Source of the DNA: Tipula vernalis | Lineage: Eukaryota > Arthropoda > Insecta > Diptera > Tipulidae | DNA: 64,000 nucleotides | Reading direction: 5' to 3' | Assembly: GCA_958295665.1 (NCBI GenBank) | Contig: OY282560.1 | Span: 188,142,561 to 188,206,560 of the forward strand | Part shown: in pieces, positions 32,292-43,755 of the stretch | Layout: each line of letters begins with the position of its first letter | Position numbering within the stretch: position 1 is the stretch's first letter | Notes under the pieces: generated by a model | Told to the model about the DNA's origin: nothing | Databases searched by the model: none | The model's input: the letters and a program-made list of their open reading frames with translations, nothing else | Position numbers and translations under genes: made by a program

Positions 32292-33420
32292 AAGAGAAAG
32301 TTTGTCTGTATTAATTAAATCAATAAGATTGTTTCGGCTTTTTATAGACAAAATATATTAAAAATAATGGCATTCACAACAATTTCGACTTGTTAATCAG
32401 AAAAAATGAAGAGGCCAATCATTTATAAATATATCTACCAGAAAAAGTAGAAATATCAAAATCCCACCCGTACTTTAACCCGTGGTCAATACAAAGTGTA
32501 TCGACTCCAAAAATGAAAACTTTCCTTGAGCTTTCTCTGTGGTAGTTTGGTTTCGTACTGATAAGTTCGTACAAACAAAAAAGTTCGGTCTATTCATCAG
32601 GTAGCTACGACCAAACTACAAAAATAAAATTCTAACTTCATACATTAAGTATGAGGCAAGAACGCATTGATTTAGCGAATTATAAAATTCACCAAATCAA
32701 AAAACTCAAGGAAATCTCATTTCTGTGTGTTTTATGCCCACACAAATAATAGAAAGAGAAAGTTTGTCTGTATTAATTAAATCAATAAGATTGTTTCGGC
32801 TTTTTATAGACAAAATATATTAAAAATAATGGCATTCACAACAATTTCGACTTGTTAATCAGAAAAAATGAAGAGGCCAATCATTTATAAATATATCTAC
32901 CAGAAAAAGTAGAAATATCAAAATCCCACCCGTACTTTAACCCGTGGTCAATACAAAGTGTATCGACTCCAAAAATGAAAACTTTCCTTGAGCTTTCTCT
33001 GTGGTATTTTGGTTTCGTACTGATAAGTTCGTACAAACAAAAAAGTTCGGTCTATTCATCAGGTAGCTACGACCAAACTACAAAATAAAATTCTAACTTC
33101 ATACATTAAGTATGAGGCAAGAACGCATTGATTTAGCGAATTATAAAATTCACCAAATCAAAAAACTCAAGGAAATCTCATTTCTGTGTGTTTTATGCCC
33201 ACACAAATAATAGAAAGAGAAAGTTTGTCTGTATTAATTAAATCAATAAGATTGTTTCGGCTTTTTATAGACAAAATATATTAAAAATAATGGCATTCAC
33301 AACAATTTCGACTTGTTAATCAGAAAAAATGAAGAGGCCAATCATTTATAAATATATCTACCAGAAAAAGTAGAAAAATCAAAATCCCACCCGTACTTTA
33401 ACCCGTGGTCAATACAAAGT
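32292..33420 (+). repeat. 462-bp tandem repeat, about 2.4 copies
   Basis: Copies start near 32,292, 32,754 and 33,215 (marker AGTTTGTCTG at 32,299, 32,761 and 33,222). The third copy is cut at about 33,420. Copies are nearly identical: the second has G to T at the GTGGTAGTTTGG site and one A fewer in an A run, and the third has one further substitution. No coding content. The array sits exactly between two parts of a LINE. Confidence 0.95.
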
Positions 33421-33424
33421 GATT

Positions 33425-33775
33425 TGGTGATTTTTCACCAATATCAGCTGTACAATGAAGACGTTGACCGAGTCGAGCTCATTTCTGATCTTGGTGTGAT
33501 TTTTGCATCCGACATGTTAACACCATTATTTCAAAGTCGTATTGTTGGGCTTTATTAAACGAAAACTTTGACATTACTGTGTGTCTCGTTTGTTCGGTCT
33601 ATTTTGGAGTAAGTATCTCCAGTTTGGGTGCCATCCTACCACTGTCATTCCGGAAGGATTGAGAGTGTTCAGAAGCGAATTTGTTCTGTACGCGCTCCTA
33701 TGTTTGCCGTCCAAGCGTGCTGTGGAATATGTTCTCCCACCATGTAGAGTATGCAATTTAATCTAAGTAAAGTTA
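33425..33775 (+). pseudogene. second LINE: ORF2 C-terminal end
   Basis: Frame-shifting remnant of the region after RT: YNEDVDRVELISDLGVIF, FVRSILE, RIESVQKR (IESVQ..F type motif), RAVEYVLPPCRVCNLI. These motifs are typical of Jockey-clade ORF2 ends. Its RT core is absent, and the 462-bp array occupies that position. Confidence 0.75.
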
Positions 33776-36530
33776 ACATAATTTGCGCAAATTTCCTGCA
33801 TGCTCTAAGTAGATTAGATTAAAATTAGTGTGTTTTATTAACTTGAATAAGGAAAATATTACTTGAGTTTTGTTGGATAAATTACTGGACTCAATTCAAA
33901 TTAACCTGGTAATTTCAAGCATGTGTTTCTTATTGTATTCTAAATATATTTAATTATTGACATAATGCATTTCTTATTTCAAGCAAATATTTGTTTTTAT
34001 TATTATTATGAAAAGTTTGCTAAAAATCCAGAATATCAATTTTTTTAATTTTCATAAAATAAGCAAAATATTCTTGTTTTGCGCCTGTTTTTACTAGGCT
34101 TCAAAACGATAGGTTTACGCTTGTTTTATATCAGTTATGCGTGATTATTTCTTTCCATGCATTAACTTCAAATTGTTTAACCAAAGCGAGAATTGGTTCA
34201 CAAAAACCAAACTAAAAGCTTAATTAAAGATTGCATACTCTTAGTAGTAGCTATAATTAGGATAAGAAAATACTTTTTATCGAATTGGAAAATTTCATTA
34301 ACTTTTTAATTGAATTTGGGTACAATTGAAACATTTATGAACATTTATTTCAAATAAACACTATTCCAAAGCGACCAGAAGAATTATTTTTTGAAATCAT
34401 CATTGCGTGAATCATGTTTTGAGATCTCGATTCTATCGTTTAATATAATTTCTTTTTTATTTCCGACCACAATTACCACACAAAAAGACCGACCTATGTA
34501 GCGGAAATTCCTGAAGAAGTTGGCTAGATGAAAACAAACGGACGATCGTTAAATTAAACACCCATATTTTTCTTATTAATTTAATCTGTATAACTTGCGA
34601 CATATAAAAGAACACATTATTTGTTAGCCCTCTATATACTACACACTCATACTTATACAAACATACAACTGTTTATATTTATATACATATATCTAGATAT
34701 TTATAACCGAAAGTCCAAATATTATATACATATGTATGTACATAAAATAATATCCAAACGTTTATTTTTTATAATTTTTATTTTATTATTATTTGGTTGA
34801 TTTCTGCATCGCGATCGCGACTCTCGCACGCTCAATATTTTTATTTTTTTATTTTTTTTTTTTTTTATATCCAAAAATTTGTCAAGGTCACAAATTTTCA
34901 ATAAGACCCGAAACAAAAAATGCAAAAATTCACTTAAGTTATAGTTTTTGGCGAATGCAGTTGATTTATCCCAAACTATATTTATTATGTTTGTTGATGT
35001 TTAATATTTTAATTAGTTGATCACCATAAGATTGCGATCACTACTGCTTTAATTTTTTTTTTGTTGTTTTTATTGTGGTTTGTTAATTTTGTTATGTATT
35101 TGATTTTTTTTTTTTTTTTGTAGTTTATAAAAAATTAAGTGTTAATCTAATATTTATTGTTGATTGTGCAAGAAAGTTTAAAAAAATAAAGAAAATCTGG
35201 AAGACCTTTAAAATAAAATATATTATTGTGTTGACATTTAAAAAGTGATCTTACTCGTTATTGTTTAATAAAATATTGATATAATCAAGGATTATGATTT
35301 AAAATTTTGTGCTTTATAAATTTTATTAATCTTGTTGAATAAACGTAATAATTGGATTAACGAGCGGAGCCGGAGGAGATCATCGGTGCCGCTTTAGTAA
35401 ATAGATCAGGAATAATTTAGCCTCTCCTAGGCTTTGTCTGTGTTTTTTTATTATTCAAATTCATTTCAATTTTGTAATAATAGTTATTATGATCAATCAG
35501 ACATAGCCTGAAAGAGGTTAGGTAAATCCTGTTAATATTCAACAATCATCATAATATCAATATATAATATCGTTATAACAAATATCAAGGATTATTTAAA
35601 TTTATTTATTAAATTAATGTTTTTGTTTTGTTAATTAAATTCAATTTTTTTTTTCGTTTAATACTTTAACTTTAAAAATAAAAGACCTTAACGATTTAGT
35701 TGTGTATACACTCATATAATATAGATTTATTTATGTTGGATGATGTCATTTCGACAAATAAAATTAAAAAAAAAAAAAATACACAACTGTTTTGTTAATT
35801 TTAAGTGGTCTTATGTTGGTTGGTTGGTTAAATGATGGTGATGGTGGTAACTAATTTTAATAAAAAAAAAAAAAAAAAAGAATATTTTACTCTCATGAAT
35901 GTATTTATACACATAACGTATGTATAGAGCTCCATAGGTATACAAATATTATGAATTCATTTCATGGAATTTTGCGCTATCGATCGATACAATCATCATT
36001 TGGCCGAGTGAAAATCAAATTAATTAATCATGTCGGTATTTGGTTTTATATTTTATATAAAAACATTAATAAATATGACGATATTGTGAATTTAATTAGA
36101 AAGCAATTTAAAGTGAAATTTTTGAGACAAAATTAGAACAATTTATATTATCCAAATACGATCATCGGTTGATCTGCCGGTAACGTAAATTTCCGAATCA
36201 AAGAAATCTAGATCACAGCAATTAGCTAAACATTAAATTTAACAAATATTTAAAGCGATTTTAGCAATAAATCGATAATAAAGATTTGCGCTTAAAAAAT
36301 GTTTAATTGCGACAGGTAATACTGGCACACCCAAATTTACATAAATGTGTGTACATTGCTTATTAAAAAGTGATTTATTTAACCGCGTCATTATTTAAAT
36401 TGATTGTAATCAAATAGACAGTCGTAATCGGATATTAAAGTAATAAATGAGTTTTTAATATGGATATCTGTCAATTTAATTTAATAGATGCTTATGTTAA
36501 ATGTCTTTAAAAATGTAAATGTCGGTATTG
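33776..36530. other. AT-rich non-coding stretch
   Basis: No transposon domains or long frames. Long T and A runs (34,840-34,870; 35,105-35,121; 35,860-35,879) and short ATATGTATGTA sequence. The texture is like that of 20,507-23,950 and could be host intron or UTR. Confidence 0.4.
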
Positions 36531-36533
36531 CAG

Positions 36534-36586
36534 GTTTTAAGTCGATCGTTAATCCATCTAACGACTATTCTCAGCCAGTGGTCAAG
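36534..36586 (+). other. possible host exon of 53 nt
   Basis: Preceded by TATTGCAG and followed by GTAAGTTGG, a near-consensus acceptor and donor pair. Two frames are open; one reads FKSIVNPSNDYSQPVVK, with less AT-biased composition than the surroundings. The upstream pyrimidine tract is weak, no partner exon was recognised, and the protein is not identified. Low confidence. Confidence 0.25.
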
Positions 36587-37009
36587 GTAAGTTGGTGCAG
36601 TCGTGTGGCAGTTGGAGGTACACATGAAGCCTTTACGCTGTTTACTATTCTATTATTACCATAGCTTTCTTCAAAATTTGTCCATTCCATTTTGCCTTTG
36701 CTTCAATTTAAAATTCACTTATAAATTCTTAAATTCACATAATTGAAAGTCTCACCTCTCTCGTCGACGTATAACTAATTTTTACACCATTTCACGGGAA
36801 GCGATAAAAACGTTTCACATTCGTTAATTAAATTAAATTTAATACCAATAATTTTAAAAATATATTCCAAAATTTATTTGGAAAAACATTTATTTGTTTA
36901 AATGTTGCATCTGTTAACTTTATTTTGTAGATACATGCGTGTAATCGAGAAAGGGCTTGATGCAATAGCGTATACCTGTTATTTTTGTAGTAAAATTTTA
37001 TAACACTAT

Positions 37010-37335
37010 GATTTTTGAAGTGAAACTTTTTTAGGCAGGGTTTAAAAAAACAAAAGAATATTGAAACGAAATTCCTGGTTTCGTGATTGACGGAAACACC
37101 GGGATCCCCGTTGGATTTAACAAAAAGACCGGATTGTACAGGGATCCCGGGATTGAAAAAAGACCGGGCTTCCGAGATTTGACAAAAATCCTGGATCCCG
37201 GGATTGCAATTCCTAATTGCAATATACGAGTATATTTTACATTCATACATAAGTACAAAAAAAGTACGTTTGTAAATAATTTGCCTATAAATTTTCATAG
37301 TAAAACCACAGATAAGAATATCAGATGTTTCAAGC
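37010..37335 (+). repeat. dispersed repeat, inverted relative at 43,200-43,480
   Basis: The block GTGAAACTTTTTTAGGCAGG ... AAAGAATATTGAAACGAAAT and a further block at 37,225-37,300 recur in opposite orientation at 43,400-43,480 and 43,200-43,275. The segment also contains short CCGGGAT / GGATCCCGGG units. Its end (ACAGATAAGAATATCAGATG) recurs inverted near 37,690-37,712. Class unknown. Confidence 0.65.
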
Positions 37336-37750
37336 CGAACAAATTTTTGGCAATTCAATCTGGAAGCCAAAACCTGAAACTCAAACCAATTTAAATTATT
37401 TTTACTGAGGTTCCATCTAAATTTTAATAGAAGAAAGACAGTTAGTAGAGACACATGTTAAAAGCTCATTATTTTTTAGGTGATTTTGCCTGTTTTTGTT
37501 GTAAACAACTTTAATAATTTAACTTTAAAATATAATACAACAAATTCAAATTTTCAATAAAATTAATATTTGTGATGGTGTCACTTGAAATATTTTTATA
37601 CTATTTTGAGTCCAAGATAAAATATTACAGACACATTTGATATTGGGTTTCAGTTCAAAAAACCGCAAAATCATTCGAGGCGGTTTCATCTGATATTCTT
37701 ATCTGTGGTAAAAAACTCAAAACATATGGGAAATCGCTTTTTTTTTCCTA

Positions 37751-38282
37751 AGACGAATTTTTAACTGGAAACTTTACAAATTCTTAATTATGATTTCTGA
37801 AATATTTTTATAAATGTTTGACTTTCAACATATATGAATATTGTTTAAGTAAATCGTTTTTATTTTCAAGAAATAATTGATTTATTTATATCAAAATTAA
37901 AAAAAAAAAATTATAACAACAAATTGTAATAAAAGCTTACTACAAATCGTGTCATTATTAAGTCAATATATATATTACATAGATGGCAGTGATCACAGTA
38001 AAAATTTGGTAAAATCATTACAAAAATTACCACCTGAGGAAATTTCAAGTTGAAAAATTGTAGGAAAAGCAAAACAAATTCACAAAATATTAGGAACGTG
38101 TGCCAATTTTTTGATTAAACTTTTTTTTTCGTATTTTTCTGTAAACATCTTAGACATCTGGCATACACTACTAAAACTAAAGATAACTTTAGCAAGTATT
38201 ATTTTAATTCGTCAGAGCCAACTTTGATGTATTTTTTAAAATGAAAGTCCGAAAAATATATTTTAGAAATAATTTAGTTTTA
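37751..38282 (+). repeat. direct repeat, copy 1
   Basis: About 530 bp that recur at 40,661-41,402 in the same orientation (for example TACAAATTCTTAATTATGAT and GTCAGAGCCAACTTTGATGT), diverged. The pair flanks a gypsy-like gag remnant and a MITE. It does not abut an identifiable primer site or polypurine tract, so an LTR identity is not shown. Confidence 0.75.
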
Positions 38283-38999
38283 TGGTTGAGATAAATACCA
38301 AAGCAACCTTGATTATACAAAGCCATAGTCTAAAAAACAAAGCTTTTATAAGGGAATTAGAAACGAGGAAAATACCAAACTTTTCATAGTAAAACACATA
38401 AAACATATGGGAAATCACTTTATTTCCTAATGCTGTGTGCCTCAGAAGACTTTTCAAACTAAACTTTTGTAAGACCCAGTAATTCATGCAATATTTAAAT
38501 AGATGTCACTAGGTTAAAAGTATTCAATTGTGCCTTATAGCCAACTAAACTTTTCGTTTAAATAAATGACGTCTAATAAAAAATAAACCGAGTCGTTTAT
38601 TAAAAGTATGTAATTCAAAATAAGATTTATATAAGTATATATGTAGGATTTAAGGTATCCGCCCAGCCTGTATCGTATTTTATGTTATATTTAAATTGTA
38701 TAATTGCTTTATATATTATTCCTGTTATGTAAAACGATTATTAACCATACAATCAAATTCCTTAACCTATTGAGTTTTCTTGAAGCAAATGTGTAGTTTT
38801 GTACGTTTAGGTTTAGTTTTGGTGCGTTTAAGACGTTGTGTTTCCGACAGGGAAAACCGACCGATTAAATATTTCAGTTTGTGGTGATTAACGTGTATAA
38901 AATTTTATCGTGAAGATAATATAGTTGGCGAATTTTTATATCCGTGAGGGATTTTCCATATACCAAGATTTGTGGTGATATAAAGTGACGTTGAATAAC

Positions 39000-39290
39000 A
39001 CCGAATTCGTGAGTCGAGAAATATAAAGTACCGTATTTTGTATTAAGGCAGTATCAAATGGCTAAAGTAATACGAGTGATATTTTAAGTGCTGTTGTACG
39101 CAGTTTTAATTTGGCGAAGATCAAAGATAAAATCAGAACGGTTCTAAGATCACCGAATTTGTGAGTCGAGAAATATAAAGTACCGTATTGTGTACCAAGG
39201 ACGTTTGCGTGAAATTTAAAAATAAATGTTGTTGGATAGAGTTTTAATTTAGTGAAGATAAAAGATAAAACTAGAACGGTTCTTATAATT
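39000..39290 (+). repeat. two-copy tandem duplication (~150 bp) in gypsy leader
   Basis: The block GTGAGTCGAGAAATATAAAG occurs near 39,009 and 39,162. The block GATAAAATCAGAACGGTTCT near 39,126 has a counterpart (GATAAAACTAGAACGGTTCT) near 39,264. This is a two-copy duplication upstream of the gag remnant at 39,391. Confidence 0.75.
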
Positions 39291-39390
39291 TATTGTGTTT
39301 ATATATGAAGTAAAGTTGTTTTGATTTTGGGGCTGAAAGTGAGGTTTGCTATTATATAGTATAACAAATTATAAAGAAATTTTAACTGAG

Positions 39391-40177
39391 ATGGGCCGAA
39401 AAAAAAAATAATCTTCATAATTCACCTGAAAATGAGGACGCTTTTATGCGTAAGATGATGGAAATGTTTAGAAGAGTCGCGAATGACGAGTTGGTGAATT
39501 CAAATAATACAGAGCTATTAAACCAACCAAAAAGCAGCATTATGATGGAGAGTGGTGGCAGCGGAGATATGACAAATAGAAGTAGGGAGACTAATGCTAG
39601 CGAACTTAACGGCAACCAACAGGAAGATAATATCCAGTTAGAAGAGTTACGAACACGAGAGTTGAAAGATAAAGAAATCAGAATGAAATCTATTATCATG
39701 CCTACTGCCGGAGCTTGCTTAAGTTTTACAGATGTCGAAGAATCGCTTTCGAAGTTTAGCGGGGAGGATGATTATCTCGTCGAGAAATGGATTCAGGATG
39801 TCGAAGATGCTGCTGTATGTATGAAATAGAATGCTGAACAGAAAGTTATTTATTCAAAAAGACTGTTAACAGGAACTGTAAGAGACAGTTTACGTTTGGC
39901 GGTTACTGATACCTGCGAAAATCTAACCACACATTTAGTCAACGAGTTAAAAAAGAAAGTGAATTCTGCTGTGGCGCATGGCAGAGTGGAAAAAAAGAAA
40001 GATGAATCTTTCAAAAATTATTTAATCGCTATGTGTGAACTAGGTCAAACCGGCAACTTGGAAGATGCTTCGATAATCGATTACTGTATAAGTGGAATAA
40101 CCGATTATGAACATAATAAGGCAGTTTTATATGGATCAAAAGCACCAATCATTAAGATAAAAACCGATTGCTTATAA
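39391..40177 (+). pseudogene. Ty3/gypsy-like gag remnant
   Basis: ATG at 39,391 (MGRKK) runs into a 10-A tract that shifts the frame. The continuation is NNLHNSPENEDAFMRKMMEM, then a charged N-terminal part and a capsid-like domain (VEESLSKFSGEDDYLVEKWI; IYSKRLLTGTVRDSLRL; KKKDESFKNYLIAMCELGQ; IDYCISGITDYEHNKAVLYG). There is a TAG at 39,827. Zinc knuckle, protease and pol are absent; a palindromic MITE begins just after the end. Confidence 0.75.
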
Positions 40178-40181
40178 ACTG

Positions 40182-40445
40182 AATTATGTAGGAAAATTAT
40201 TAAAATTGTTAAAACTGTATGATTTTAATTAACAATAGTTAAAATATCGTGCATTTACTAAAAATAAAATTTAAAATTTTAACAGTTTTAATACAAAATT
40301 TCATTTTATCGTTTTAATTTACGATGATAAATTGAAATTTTGTATTTTAAAATTTTAAATTTTATTTTTAGTAAATGCACGATATTTTAACAATCGTTAT
40401 AAAATCATACAGTTTTAACTATTTTAATAATTATGTTACATAATT
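40182..40445. mobile_element. palindromic MITE with ~115-bp arms
   Basis: The two halves are inverted copies (for example GTTAAAACTGTATGATTTTA left, complement right; CGTGCATTTACTAAAAATAA in both arms). It would fold into one long hairpin with a short central loop. Non-coding. Confidence 0.85.
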
Positions 40446-40660
40446 TGGTAAAAAAGGGAATATCGTTCTCGTTACTCGTTCTCAATGTGTATCGGGCTTT
40501 ACTGACTACGTATTTTAAACTGTATGTCATACAAATTGAAAAGTCGTCGAAAAGTAACCTCGTAAACTGTCTTTTCACCAAGCATCTATGAGGAAATAGC
40601 GAAAGCTTCAAAATTTGAAAAGTTTAGTTTGAAAAGTCTTCTGAGGCACACGGCATTAGA

Positions 40661-41402
40661 CAAATTTTTAAATGAAAACGTTACAAATTCTTAATTATGA
40701 TTTCTGAAATACTTTCATAAATGTTTGAATTTCAACACATATGAATGTCGTTTAAGTAAATCGTTTTCATTTTCTTGTAATAATTGATTTATTTAAACCA
40801 AAATATAAAAAAATTCATAACAACAGCATTCTGGTCAAATTGAAATAAAAGCTTACTACAATTCGTTTGGTCATCAAGTCAATTTACACTACATAGACGG
40901 CAGTGATGGCCGTAAAAATTTGGTAAAATCGTAACAAAAATTATCACCTGGAGAAATTTCATGTTAAAAAATTGTACGAAAAACAAAAGTGGTTGGATCG
41001 GGAGGTACCGGGTTCGAATCCCTATAGGGGCGAGATGCAAAAGGGATTTTTCATCATCTGATTACGATCGGTGATGAAAATGAACACATCTATGACCCCC
41101 TGTTGAGAGTGCAGAATCCATGGGCCGACCCACCTTTCATGTCAGCACTACAGGTTGGCATGAAGCAATGCAATGTGCAGGTGGTTTTCAAAGACGGATC
41201 AAGAGCAAAAGATAATAATAATTTTGTAAAAATAACTTAAAATAACTTTATTTCATATTTTTCTGTAAACATTTTAGGTATCTTACGTACACTAGTAAAA
41301 CTAAAGATAAATTTACCAAGTACTATTTTAATTCGTCAGAGCCAACTTTGATGTATTTTTCAAAATGAAAGTTCGAAAAATATATTTTAGAAATAATTTA
41401 AT
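40661..41402 (+). repeat. direct repeat, copy 2 (split by a SINE)
   Basis: Counterpart of 37,751-38,282, interrupted at 40,990-41,224 by a tRNA-derived SINE. Just upstream (40,617-40,657) a 40-bp block matches 38,430-38,470 in inverted orientation. Confidence 0.75.
40990..41224 (+). mobile_element. tRNA-derived SINE (5' truncated)
   Basis: Inserted into copy 2 of the direct repeat. GGTTCGAATCC at 41,011-41,021 is a pol III B box in a tRNA-like T-arm context (ACCGGGTTCGAATCCCTAT). A tRNA-unrelated body and an ATA-rich tail (GATAATAATAAT) follow. No A box is seen, so the 5' end is missing or diverged. CAAAAG occurs at both sides (40,984-40,989 and just before the tail) and may be part of a target duplication. 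Confidence 0.75.
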
Positions 41403-41409
41403 TTGAATA

Positions 41410-42640
41410 TTTCTGCAATTAATATTTACTTAATACCAATATAGGCTTCTGTTAATATTATTGTTAAAGATATGTAGAAAACTTTTATATAAACGTTTTA
41501 TAATGTTTTTGCTTTTTTCATTGAAAAACTTGAAGCTAAAAAACACCATTTATACTATGGATTCCTATGGAAGTCAGTGAAAAGTTATACCACTAAAAAA
41601 GCTTCTAAAAAATATGTCATAATGATTATGGCTCTATACTCTAGAAAGATATGGATATACTCGACGTTACTAAATAAAAAAAAAACAATTTAGCTTCTAC
41701 GCGCGACAGAAGTGAAACTTTTTAATCTGAAAATTCATAGGTACTATCATCTAATGGATTATACTGGCATGTAAAACGTGTAGCACTAAAGCAGCAAGAT
41801 TTGAAGAAAAATTCAATTGACCTTTGAATTGTTATACCTGAGATACCCACAGGCTAGGTAGTTATTTTTCTCAATCTGTCACTATACACGATCTTGGCGA
41901 AATATGATTATCACGATTCATAACTCGATAATTAAAATCTTGTTGTAGAAACACGATAAACATGAAATGGAAAGGAGTGTGGAAGTGTAAATTTAATAGC
42001 ACTAAAATTTAGCAAAATTGATATTAAATCAATACTGTGACTTTATATTGAAATCATATAAAGTTTGACACAGTTCTAAATATCATTTATATAAACCGAA
42101 TGAATACTGATAAAATTTAAAATATTATTTATAATCAGGTTTATGTGTGTCACCATAATTTGCAGATCGTGATCAAGAAAGCTTAATTCAAACTGTGAGG
42201 GTAGATTATCGCGAGAACTTTTGTGTTTCAATTCTGATTCGATTCAAATAAGAATATTGTCACAACGTATTCAGAAATTCCTCCATCCCCCTCCCCCCCC
42301 CCCCCCCACCACTAATTTACCTAGAGAAAAATTAATGCATAGGTGCAGTTGTCTCATACATTATGAACTATTGTAGATTATAATTCTCGTATCTCATTTA
42401 ATAGCTATTTTAAACCAATTGACTCATATTTGAATTGTCAGAGAAGAAGAAATACAGTTTATATTTAGTAAAATTCATTCCTCATTGTACGATCTTTTAA
42501 AAGTTTAGCGCACATTTAAATCTTAAAAAGTTCAGTTCTTCTGTCGCACATACCAGAGTGGCTGACGGTTTATGGGTGTTCAATTAGGATTACTATTTAT
42601 TATATATTTACTATAAGTTCGCAATAACCGACTACGTACC
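41410..42640. other. AT-rich non-coding stretch
   Basis: Nothing recognised apart from a C-rich homopolymer patch near 42,290-42,307. Confidence 0.4.
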
Positions 42641-42659
42641 CAAATAGCACAAAAATATT

Positions 42660-42830
42660 AAGCATTATATTTTGCCTATTTAGGCGATGCATAGATTACG
42701 TATCTTCCTCGTTTCTTACCCCTTTGCCTATAAGCTATATTGGAGTGGGAATATTTTCATAGGTAAAGATGTAAGAAATGAGGAAATCACACCATGCAGT
42801 GCCTACACCTCTAAATAGGCTCATGGGTAT
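42660..42830. repeat. imperfect inverted repeat (hairpin)
   Basis: GCCTATTTAGGCGATGCATA... at 42,674-42,722 pairs with ...ATGCAGTGCCTACACCTCTAAATAGGC at 42,768-42,820, including a GTAAGAAAYGAGGAA block in both arms. Candidate small MITE or folded element. Confidence 0.55.
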
Positions 42831-42876
42831 TGGTTGTTTGTGATTTTTGCGTAAATATATTCTACGAGAGAGACTA

Positions 42877-43212
42877 ATGGGGGAACCAGCGAGTCAGTAA
42901 CAACTTTAAGTAAAAACGCGATATATAGAAAGGGCATGTTACTGACCAGCGAATCTTTAACAACGTTTCGTTCAGTTCAGCCGTCACTTAACAGAGCGAA
43001 AATTAACGCGCAAACTGAAGGATATGTCAGAATACATCAAAATTTTCACAGCACACTTTTCTTAAAAATAATAAATTTTCCCATTCATATTATAATTTTA
43101 ATACTGTATTTGTCAGTTGTTACGGATTCGGTGGCCGATATGTCAAATATTCTGTAAGAAAATATTTTCGTTGAATTCTTAAGGATTCTTACTGATTCGC
43201 TGGTTACCCCTT
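42877..43212. mobile_element. candidate MITE with GGGGAACCAGCGA tips
   Basis: GGGGGAACCAGCGAGTCAGTAAC at the left recurs inverted at the right end (TTACTGATTCGCTGGTTACCCC, 43,189-43,210), about 330 bp apart. A third copy of the motif (GACCAGCGAATCTTTAAC) lies at about 42,945. No target duplication identified; no coding content. Confidence 0.5.
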
Positions 43213-43480
43213 TACATAGGATAAGCAAATTATTAACAAACATACTTGTTTTGTATTTATGAATGTATATATTGCAACAACCAATATTCCTCAATACAAA
43301 TCTTGTTGTTGCGTTGCGTTACTACATAAAATGTGTGTTGATTTATTTTCGTCACACGATTCGTTTCCGAATATAAAATTTATGTTACATGACCGACACA
43401 GAATTTCGTTTCAATATTCTTTTGTTTTTTCGAATCGGACCCTGCCTAAAAAAGTTTCACTTCAAAAATTAATATATAAA
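43200..43480 (-). repeat. dispersed repeat, inverted relative of 37,010-37,335
   Basis: Minus-strand copy of the repeat at 37,010-37,335, carrying its AAAGAATATTGAAACGAAAT and AGTGAAACTTTTTTAGGCAGG blocks, with differences between. Confidence 0.65.
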
Positions 43481-43755
43481 GATTATAAAGAAGCTCGCTT
43501 GTGGAATTAACTAAATTCGTTGTAAATTTAACCAATTATTTTCGTAGAATTAACATAGGTGTTTGTTGTAATAACAAATATTATTTGTAAATTCGTTCAA
43601 CAAACGTTAAAGTTACAAAAAAGTTTTGTGGTAATAACAAACATAATTGGAAATTTTGCAAAATTTTTTCGTAGGAATAAAGAAGGCTTCTGCTTTATTT
43701 AGTAATATCATTAGTTGAATCAACAGGAATTAATGTTAAACTTTATGAAAGATTT

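Noticed and set aside
36828..37454. 208-codon minus-strand frame
   Set aside because: Low-complexity, no recognisable domain, and it runs across a dispersed repeat that recurs elsewhere without the frame.
40990..41040. Functional tRNA gene
   Set aside because: Only a B box and part of a T arm are present; no anticodon arm or acceptor stem can be drawn. It is a SINE head.
37751..41402. LTR pair of a complete retrotransposon
   Set aside because: Repeats do not begin TG and end CA at clear points, no primer site follows copy 1, no PPT precedes copy 2, and the interior has only gag. Left as direct repeats.
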